Assembly (NCBI GenBank): GCA_016872495.1
Contig: VGZT01000022.1
Location: forward strand, 1-36,961
Direction: 5' to 3'
Length of the DNA stretch: 36,961 nucleotides
Source: SAR202 cluster bacterium
GTDB lineage: Bacteria > Chloroflexota > Dehalococcoidia > Lucifugimonadales > Lucifugimonadaceae
In this document: positions 31,684 through 36,961 of the stretch, in pieces
Position numbering within the stretch: position 1 is the first letter of the stretch
Layout of the letters: the number at the start of each line of letters is the position of its first letter
The notes under the pieces: generated by a model
What the model was told of the DNA's origin: nothing
Databases searched by the model: none
Seen by the model: only the letters and a program-made list of their open reading frames with translations
Made by a program: the position numbers and the translations under genes

Positions 31684-31692
31684 TGTGATACT
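31684..31692 (+). promoter_or_regulatory. Extended -10 promoter for the Fur-family gene
   Basis: TGTGATACT at 31684-31692 reads as an extended -10 (TGn followed by GATACT). Transcription should begin near 31699, twenty bases before the ATG at 31719, which has AGGATGGG upstream as its ribosome-binding site. No clear Fur or Zur box was recognised around it. Confidence 0.4.
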
Positions 31693-31718
31693 TTGGCTCT
31701 CCAGGATGGGAATCCCGT

Positions 31719-32168
31719 ATGGCACAGGCGCCCACCGAATTCACTGCTAACACGCTGCTGGCGCTCCTCGAGGATCGTGGTCACCGGCTGACGGGCCCGC
31801 GACGAACGGTAGCGCGCGCCATCGCTGGACGTGGCGCGGGCTTCACCGCCGAGGAGCTTTGCAGTGACTTGCCGAACGTCGGCCGGGCCACCGTCTACCG
31901 CACGATCCGCCTGCTCGTCGACGCCGAAGTGCTGTGCAAGCTAATGCTGCCCAATGGCAATCCCCGGTACTTGTTCACCCAGGCCACCTATCATCATCAC
32001 CATGCCGTCTGCGTAAGCTGCGGCGCGGTCCAGGAGTTCCGGGATTCGACCGTAGAGCGGCTGTTGAAGGCGGTGGGCACGGATCTGGTCGGGGATATTG
32101 TGGGGCACCGGATCGAGCTTTACGTTACCTGCGACCGCTGCACGCGCCGCGCGGAGCCCCATACATGA
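31719..32168 (+). CDS. Fur-family metalloregulator, probably Zur-like
   Basis: A 149-residue Fur-superfamily repressor with a winged helix (HRLTGPRRTVARAIAGRGAG, then NVGRATVYRTIRLLVDAEVL), the histidine cluster TYHHHHAVCVSCGAVQEF, and two CxxC pairs (CVSC and CDRC) that hold the structural zinc. Fur, Zur, Mur and PerR share this architecture. The zinc-uptake-type ABC genes directly downstream make a zinc (or manganese) sensor more likely than an iron sensor. Its stop overlaps the start of a 15-codon micro-ORF (ATGA), suggesting translational coupling toward the transporter. Confidence 0.9.
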   Translation: MAQAPTEFTANTLLALLEDRGHRLTGPRRTVARAIAGRGAGFTAEELCSDLPNVGRATVYRTIRLLVDAEVLCKLMLPNGNPRYLFTQATYHHHHAVCVSCGAVQEFRDSTVERLLKAVGTDLVGDIVGHRIELYVTCDRCTRRAEPHT

Positions 32169-32212
32169 GAGTAGATCTCAATTACGCCGGCGCGCACTGG
32201 CGGGCCCACTGA
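32165..32212 (+). CDS. Fifteen-codon micro-ORF bridging the Fur and ABC ATPase genes
   Basis: An ATG at 32165 overlaps the Fur-gene stop (ATGA) and opens a frame MRVDLNYAGAHWRAH ending at TGA 32210-32212, whose last base is the A of the ATPase ATG (TGATG). Both ends therefore touch their neighbours exactly, which would let ribosomes pass from one cistron to the next across a stretch with no ribosome-binding site for the ATPase. The peptide has two histidines and a tryptophan. Whether it is made or useful is unknown; the arrangement could also be chance. Confidence 0.35.
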   Translation: MRVDLNYAGAHWRAH

Positions 32213-32970
32213 TGGAACGCCTCGTCGAATTCCAGGGCTGCAGTTTCGGTTACGACGGCCACGTGGCGGTCGAGGACGTGACCTTCTCCGTGGAGCGTGG
32301 CGGCTTCGTGGCTATCCTCGGTCCCAACGGGAGCGGCAAGTCGACCCTGCTAAGGCTGGCGCTCGGACTGGAGAAACCGACCCGGGGCCAGGTCAGGCTT
32401 TTCGGGAAATCTCCGGACAAGTTTCGCGAGTGGCGGCGCGTTGGATACGTTCCCCAGGCCGTCGACGAGCTGCGGGCGAGGTTCCCCGCAACCGCCGAGG
32501 AGATCGTCTCGCAGGGTGAGTACCGGGGGTTCGACCCGACCTACGTCCTGCGCTGGCGCGCCGGGCCTGCCGTGGCCGAGGCGATGAAGACCGCCGGGGT
32601 GGCCGATGTCCGGCGCAAACGCATCTCGAAACTCTCGATCGGCCAGCAGCAGCGCGTGCTGATCGCCCGCAGCCTTGTGCAAAGCCCGGAGTTGCTGGTG
32701 CTGGACGAGCCGGTTGCGGGAGTCGACGCCGGCGGCCAGGAGCACTTCTTCGAACTGCTCCGGCGGCTGAACCGAGAGCGCGGCATTACCATCCTGATGG
32801 TTTCACACGACATCGGCGCCGTCCTGCGCGACGCCACCGCGGTCGCCTGCATCAACCGCCGGATGGTCTTCCACGGACCTTCCCATGAGCTGTCGGCCCG
32901 CGAGCTCTCCTTGCTGTACGGCATCCCGGTCGACATCCTCATCCACGATTCAATGCACGGTCACCGCTAA
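32212..32970 (+). CDS. Metal ABC transporter ATP-binding protein (ZnuC/MntB type)
   Basis: The 252-residue ATPase has Walker A GPNGSGKSTLLRL, the Q-loop YVPQAVDELRARFP, the signature KLSIGQQQRVLIARSL, Walker B ELLVLDEPVAGVDA and the H-loop LMVSHDIGAVL. The signature reads LSIGQ instead of LSGGQ. Residues near the C-terminus (MVFHGPSHELSARELSLLYG) match the zinc/manganese family, where this segment is usual. ATG 32212 is chosen because it gives the family N-terminus (MERLVEFQGCSFGYDGHVAV); the open frame extends upstream only through the Fur gene. The permease gene follows after five bases. Confidence 0.93.
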   Translation: MERLVEFQGCSFGYDGHVAVEDVTFSVERGGFVAILGPNGSGKSTLLRLALGLEKPTRGQVRLFGKSPDKFREWRRVGYVPQAVDELRARFPATAEEIVSQGEYRGFDPTYVLRWRAGPAVAEAMKTAGVADVRRKRISKLSIGQQQRVLIARSLVQSPELLVLDEPVAGVDAGGQEHFFELLRRLNRERGITILMVSHDIGAVLRDATAVACINRRMVFHGPSHELSARELSLLYGIPVDILIHDSMHGHR

Positions 32971-32975
32971 ACCAA

Positions 32976-33800
32976 ATGCCGGAGATCCTCCAGTACGACT
33001 TCATGGTGCGCGCTTTCGTGGCCAGCGCAGTCATAGGCGCGCTGGCGCCCGCGCTCGGGGTCTTCCTGTTCCTGCGTCGCCTCTCGCTGATCGCCGACAC
33101 CCTGGCGCACGTCGCGCTCATGGGTGTCGCCATCGGCATCGCCACCCGCACGTTCCCTCCCTTCGTGGCCCTGATAGCCACATCGTCGGCAGCGGCGGGT
33201 ATCGAGCATCTGCGCTCGCGGCGCCTGCTCCCGGGCGACGCCGCGCTGGCGATCGCGCTCTACACCTCGCTCGCGCTCGCGGTGGTCATCATCAGCGCCT
33301 CTTCCGGGTTCAACCGTGACATCTTCGGCTACCTCTTCGGGAGCGTGCTTTCGATCACCACAGTCGACCTCTGGCTCATGTTTGGGCTCGGCGTCGTGAC
33401 CGTCGGCTTCGTGCTCCTGCTGTTCGCCGAACTGGCACAGACCTCGCTCGACTCAGACCTCGCCCGCACCAGCGGCGTGCGCGTCGACACCGTCAACCTG
33501 GTGCTGGCGGTGCTGGCTGGCGCCACGATCACCCTCTCCATGCGCGTGGTCGGCGTCCTCCTCGTCGGCACGCTCGTTGTTATCCCGGTGTTCGCGGCGC
33601 TGCGGGTATCGGCTGGCCTCAGACAAACGATGGCGGTCGCGATCGGCCTCGGTGTCCTGAGCGCGGTCGTCGGGCTCGTGATCGCCTTCTACGCGGACGT
33701 CGCGCCCGGTGGAGCGATCTCGCTCACCGCAGTCGTGATCATGCTGCTCGCGCTGGTGGCCGGCTACATCCGGGACCGGCTCATCCGCCCCTCGTCCTGA
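32976..33800 (+). CDS. Metal ABC transporter permease (ZnuB family)
   Basis: A family-3 metal permease of 274 residues with about eight membrane helices. Diagnostic stretches are ALAPALGVFLFLRRLSLIAD with TLAHVALMGVAIG near the start, then SMRVVGVLLVGTLVVIPVFA and the C-terminal ISLTAVVIMLLALVAGYIRD. It moves zinc or manganese with the adjacent ATPase. The periplasmic binding protein (ZnuA type) is not found in the following 4 kb, so it must be encoded elsewhere. Confidence 0.93.
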   Translation: MPEILQYDFMVRAFVASAVIGALAPALGVFLFLRRLSLIADTLAHVALMGVAIGIATRTFPPFVALIATSSAAAGIEHLRSRRLLPGDAALAIALYTSLALAVVIISASSGFNRDIFGYLFGSVLSITTVDLWLMFGLGVVTVGFVLLLFAELAQTSLDSDLARTSGVRVDTVNLVLAVLAGATITLSMRVVGVLLVGTLVVIPVFAALRVSAGLRQTMAVAIGLGVLSAVVGLVIAFYADVAPGGAISLTAVVIMLLALVAGYIRDRLIRPSS

Positions 33801-33809
33801 CCCTGCCTA

Positions 33810-33815
33810 TACAAT
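33810..33815 (+). promoter_or_regulatory. Candidate -10 box TACAAT for the TerB-like gene
   Basis: TACAAT lies about 100 bases upstream of the TTG start at 33915, just after the permease stop. The -35 region is weak. A 12-codon frame starting at ATG 33842 lies in the leader and is probably meaningless. Confidence 0.3.
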
Positions 33816-33914
33816 CGTGGTCGGCGCCCCTCTCTGCCACCATGCAGGATCGCCCTGGAGCGCCGGTCAACGTCCAATAGCCGTAATCCACCCCGATTCA
33901 GTGGGGCCTTCGCC

Positions 33915-34364
33915 TTGACCATCTTCGACAAAGTCTTCAACCGGGACCGCTCCGAGGGCCCGCTCGTACTCAGCACTCACGAGGCATTCGCCGCGGTGGC
34001 CATCACCGCGATCGCCGCCGATGGCAACGTGACCGACGAAGAGGCCAACCGGACCGCGCTATCGCTTGCCACGTTGGCCGCGTTCAGGAACCAGCACCTC
34101 GACGAGATGGGGAGGGTCCTCGACCGTGTGGCTGACCTGGTGCAGCAGCGCGGTGCAAGCGAGGTCTTGAAGGCGGTCAAGGCCACCCTGAGCCAGGGAC
34201 AGGCGGAAAGCGCCTACTTCCTCGCAGCGGACCTCACGCTGGCCGACGGCTCGTTCGGCGTCGGTGAACGGCAGTTCCTGCAGAACCTGAAAGACACGCT
34301 GGGCATCGCCGACGCAATGGCCCTGAAGATTGTCGAAGTCGTGGTGATCAAGAACCGCTCTTGA
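33915..34364 (+). CDS. TerB-like helical protein
   Basis: This 149-residue all-helical protein resembles the TerB/DjlA-N superfamily. It has two metal-site-like acidic motifs, AITAIAADGNVTDEEANRTA and LAADLTLADGSFGVGERQFL, each of the A-x-x-D-G-x5-E form found in TerB. The start MTIFDKVFNRDR with TTG at 33915 matches the usual MSIFDKIF of the group; no ATG is available. TerB proteins occur in tellurite-resistance and stress clusters, but many free-standing copies have unknown roles. No other ter gene lies here. Confidence 0.78.
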   Translation: MTIFDKVFNRDRSEGPLVLSTHEAFAAVAITAIAADGNVTDEEANRTALSLATLAAFRNQHLDEMGRVLDRVADLVQQRGASEVLKAVKATLSQGQAESAYFLAADLTLADGSFGVGERQFLQNLKDTLGIADAMALKIVEVVVIKNRS

Positions 34365-34451
34365 GGTGCCCACTCCCTTCAGGCACGGTTCCGCTCTGGT
34401 TCCGGGCGCCCGGCGCCGCCTGACGGCTCGCCTCCAGGACCCGCGTGAGCG

Positions 34452-35405
34452 CTACTGCGCCCCCTCGAAGAACCTCCGCGGATTATCGACCACCAGCCGG
34501 CGCAACTCGTCTTCGCTCGCACCCAGCTCACGCAGGTAGGGCAGGACCCTGCGCTTGATAAAGCAGATATGGTCCGGATTGCGCTTGATGCGCTCCGCGA
34601 ACACTGCCTTCGGGGCTATGAGCATCGTCATCGGGTCGTCGTGCGACAGGAGCAGGCGGTCCGTCCAGCCCGCTTCCATCAGCGCTCTGAGCACGCGCGT
34701 CCTGGCCTGCCAGTCCGGCACGTCCGGCCGGTGCGTCGGATACCGGTCCAGGCCGACCCACACGCCGCGCTTGAGGAGGCCGGTCAGGTAATCGAGGTCG
34801 GTCGTATCGTTTGAATGCCCGATACAGACCCGGTTGGGATCGACCTCTTCGTGCTCCAGCACGCGGATCTGTTGCTCTCCAACGCGCTCGGGCGCCCAGG
34901 TATGCGTGATGATCGGAACGCGGGTTTTCTTATGCGCACGGGCCGCCGCCCGCAGGATGATTTCGCCAGGCTCGGTCACGCCGCCTACGTCGTGGGCGAC
35001 CTTGATCACACCAGCACGAATTCCCGTGCCCTCGATACCCTGCTCGATTTCACGCACATAGAGGCTGGCTATGTCGTCCGGCTCCGCCGTCCTGAAGGCT
35101 CGCGGGATCTCCAGCCACGTTCCGGTGGCACAGATGATATTGACTCCGCTTTGGCGCGAAGCCGCCTCGATCACCCGGATGTCGCGTCCAAGGTCCATCG
35201 TCGTGAGATCCACGATGGTCGTGACGCCCTCAGACTTCGCCTCTCTGAGGCGTCGAACACCCTCTTTGATGGCGCTCTCCCTCGGAATGAATTCGGGATA
35301 CACGTCCTTCAGGCCAGCCGAACTGATGAGCACATGCTCGTGTACGAGCGTGAAACCTAGCTTCGACGTGTCGACCTGGCCGAGAACGGTCGAGATCCGG
35401 GGCAA
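34452..35405 (-). CDS. Phosphotriesterase-family metal-dependent hydrolase
   Basis: A 317-residue amidohydrolase-superfamily TIM barrel with all metal ligands of the phosphotriesterase family: His22 and His24 (LVHEHVL), the carboxylated Lys135 (VIKVAHDV), His168 (IITHTWAP), His197 (CIGHSND) and Asp256 (LLLSHDDPM). The family includes organophosphate hydrolases, quorum-quenching lactonases and 2-pyrone-type lactonases; a lactonase is the commoner natural role. The start is TTG at 35405, fixed by a perfect AAGGAG seven bases upstream (35413-35418). It is divergent from the next gene across a 149-base gap. Confidence 0.9.
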   Translation of the reverse strand: MPRISTVLGQVDTSKLGFTLVHEHVLISSAGLKDVYPEFIPRESAIKEGVRRLREAKSEGVTTIVDLTTMDLGRDIRVIEAASRQSGVNIICATGTWLEIPRAFRTAEPDDIASLYVREIEQGIEGTGIRAGVIKVAHDVGGVTEPGEIILRAAARAHKKTRVPIITHTWAPERVGEQQIRVLEHEEVDPNRVCIGHSNDTTDLDYLTGLLKRGVWVGLDRYPTHRPDVPDWQARTRVLRALMEAGWTDRLLLSHDDPMTMLIAPKAVFAERIKRNPDHICFIKRRVLPYLRELGASEDELRRLVVDNPRRFFEGAQ

Positions 35406-35554
35406 GTGACTGCTCCTTGCGGTGGCTGACGCGGGTCCGGCGAAAGGGCCGGTCGGCTGGGAACTTTAGACGATTGGCGAGCGCGTGGCGATGATTTGCC
35501 GCACAATGCCTCCGATTTCAAACGAGCCATCGTCGAAGGGAGCGTTAGGCCATC
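35406..35554. other. Divergent intergenic region
   Basis: This gap separates two divergent genes and should hold both promoters. It contains the ribosome-binding site of the phosphotriesterase gene and AAGGGAG (35536-35542) before the next ATG at 35555. I see no convincing -35/-10 pair. Confidence 0.4.
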
Positions 35555-36946
35555 ATGTCCAGCCGCCGGCCCCTCCGCCCGATCTTCTACCTCGGCCCGC
35601 CCTGTGAGGTAATCCTGCAGGACGAGTTCTGGTCCGAGCTCCGATCGGTGGGGGCGCTGGGAGTCTGCTTTTCACGCCTGTCCCTGACTGACGAGTCGCC
35701 TGGCGCCAGCCAGTTGATGCCCCTGATGCCAGAAAGAGTACGCCGCCTGGCGCTCAAGGCGGTCGGAGGGAAGGCCGTCCCTGCCGTGTCCGCGCCTGCG
35801 TTCGAGCCCGACCCCGACCTCTACGAGGGCCTGCCCTGGCCCGCACCGGCGATGCCGGCTCACCTGGCGGAGAGGTCGACAGAGATGAAGGAGGCGGCAA
35901 GAAGGGCAGTCGAGCGCGGCTTCGTCGTCCAGTTCAATGACGACAAGGGCTACTTCCTGAAGTTTCCGACCGGCCGCATCAACCTGGAATCGCGTCACCT
36001 GTGCGACCCCGCCGTGGGTCGCTTCCTGGTGGCCAGGGCGCTCGACACGACCGCCAACTACCCGTCGCTTTCGGCGATCTCCCTGGATGGGGTCAACTAC
36101 AAGTGGGAGATCAAGCCCGGGCATCTCGATGACGTGATGGCCGAGCAGTTGGACGACGAGCACTCCCGGCGATTCGCCGAGCGGAACGGCATTGCCATGC
36201 AGCGCGTGCTCGACGGGCGGGAGCGATTTCGCGATCGGCTTCAGCACCTCTCCAACGACACGGTCGAAGACTTCGTCCGGAACCGGAACGGCGTCGCCGG
36301 CGCCCTCGAATGGTGGCTCGAAGAACCCGATGTCGTCGAATGGCTCAGGTTCAAGTCCACCGCCGTAAGCTCGTTTCTGTCGACCGCGTACACCGCCGTG
36401 AAGCGCCATCGACCCAACCTGCAATTCGGGGTGATGTGGCGCATGCCGGCGATCACGTTGCTCTCCGGATACCTCCCGCGGGCGGTCCAGGCATATTCGG
36501 ACTTCCAGATGCCGAAGGAATACTGGTGGGCAGGCGGGTTCGCCGGTCAGAAAGGGACCGTGATCAACTGGGTCGACACGCTTGTTGAGTGGAATCGAGG
36601 CCTGTCGCCCGGGCAGGCTGCTCGCTGGTACAGCGCCGCATTCGACTATCCTCTGACGCCCGGATATCCCGTTGAGCGGTATCACGACGAGGCCCCGCCG
36701 GCCTGGTTCGAGACCGCGGTCGACGACCAGACGCGCAAGATGGTTGAGGCGTGCGGCGGACCGGCCAGGACCGCCCCGGTGGTCGCCCTCGAGCACACCG
36801 GGACTCACCTCACCCCCAACGAGCTTCGAGGCATCCTCCGGGTCATGCAGGCTCACGGCATCGAACGCTACGTGTTCGCCACGTGGAACTACGTGCCAGA
36901 CGATTGCCTGTCGGTGATCGCCGCATTCGCACACGGCGACGCCTGA
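35555..36946 (+). CDS. Unrecognised 463-residue protein, possibly a glycosidase-like TIM barrel
   Basis: I cannot name this family. The protein is soluble, without signal peptide or membrane segment. It has alternating strand-helix sections and several aromatic and acidic stretches of the kind found in glycoside-hydrolase barrels: FVVQFNDDKGYFLKFP, SLSAISLDGVNYKWEIKPGH, PNLQFGVMWRMPAITLLSGY, YWWAGGFAGQKGTVINWVDT and a final YVFATWNYVPDDCLSVI. Many uncharacterised proteins of Chloroflexota and Actinobacteria with this look are annotated as GHL10-like, but catalytic acids cannot be placed by eye. The ATG at 35555 has AAGGGAG about 12 bases upstream. It ends 15 bases before the window edge, so its downstream partners are unseen. 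Confidence 0.75.
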   Translation: MSSRRPLRPIFYLGPPCEVILQDEFWSELRSVGALGVCFSRLSLTDESPGASQLMPLMPERVRRLALKAVGGKAVPAVSAPAFEPDPDLYEGLPWPAPAMPAHLAERSTEMKEAARRAVERGFVVQFNDDKGYFLKFPTGRINLESRHLCDPAVGRFLVARALDTTANYPSLSAISLDGVNYKWEIKPGHLDDVMAEQLDDEHSRRFAERNGIAMQRVLDGRERFRDRLQHLSNDTVEDFVRNRNGVAGALEWWLEEPDVVEWLRFKSTAVSSFLSTAYTAVKRHRPNLQFGVMWRMPAITLLSGYLPRAVQAYSDFQMPKEYWWAGGFAGQKGTVINWVDTLVEWNRGLSPGQAARWYSAAFDYPLTPGYPVERYHDEAPPAWFETAVDDQTRKMVEACGGPARTAPVVALEHTGTHLTPNELRGILRVMQAHGIERYVFATWNYVPDDCLSVIAAFAHGDA

Positions 36947-36961
36947 CCGGCGGTCAGGGGC

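Noticed and set aside
34402-34413. Palindrome CCGGGCGCCCGG between convergent genes as a terminator
   Set aside because: It has no loop and no T-run on either side. Such palindromes are frequent in GC-rich DNA.
1-36961. tRNA, rRNA, riboswitch, insertion sequence or prophage
   Set aside because: I looked on both strands for TpsiC-arm motifs, transposase or integrase signatures, and long inverted or flanking direct repeats. None was convincing.

Overview
The window is about 37 kb of GC-rich chromosomal DNA from a bacterium, most likely a member of the Chloroflexota. The best lineage marker is a 1450-residue membrane protein with the NYYYFGQ signature of the Chlor_Arch_YYY (DUF2298) family, which is known mainly from Chloroflexota and archaea. 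Supporting signs are an F420/FMN split-barrel oxidoreductase, a long-form hibernation factor and several GTG/TTG starts. The class cannot be fixed from sequence alone. No rRNA, tRNA, CRISPR array, transposase, integrase or phage gene is visible.

Layout. (1) 136-5735, plus strand: a family-5 (oligopeptide type) ABC importer made of a lipoprotein and two permeases, without ATPases, followed by a single-chain triple RidA-like protein and a split-barrel oxidoreductase. A convergent DinB-type gene follows. (2) 6359-7240, plus: an NHL beta-propeller. (3) 7256-12763, minus: seven genes, in transcription order an M16 peptidase, an XRE regulator, a lone RAM ligand-sensing domain, two complementary acyl-CoA dehydrogenases, a HIT protein and a YqeK-like HD hydrolase. 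(4) 12938-17311, plus: the giant glycosyltransferase/YYY fusion. (5) 17317-23376: long HPF (minus), ComF and a HAD protein (plus), a poor 430-base stretch, and Mfd (minus). (6) 23483-27334, plus: proB, proA, a small unknown protein and an amidohydrolase. (7) 27336-30576: an accessory-looking patch with a frame-broken DUF3052 gene, three tandem SDR/epimerase-like paralogues and a start-less response-regulator remnant on the other strand. (8) 30577-34364, plus: a rhomboid protease with a frame problem at its 5' end, a Fur/Zur-type regulator, a 15-codon micro-ORF, a metal ABC ATPase and permease, and a TerB-like protein. (9) 34452-36946: a phosphotriesterase-family hydrolase divergent from an unrecognised 463-residue protein.

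How the genes fit together. ProB and ProA give the first two steps of proline synthesis. The Fur-family gene and the two ABC genes look like a zinc (or manganese) uptake module whose binding protein lies elsewhere. HIT and YqeK overlap by four bases and may both act on nucleotide-phosphate stress metabolites. The two acyl-CoA dehydrogenases look like halves of a heteromeric enzyme.

The observations I rate highest are the triple RidA-like chain that lacks the catalytic arginine in all three domains, the GT39/YYY fusion, the micro-ORF that joins the metal regulator to its transporter, the SDR trio flanked by two broken genes, and a recurring pattern of -10 boxes placed 6-8 bases before start codons, which suggests leaderless transcripts. 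Nothing in the window is unmistakably a new defence or mobile system.
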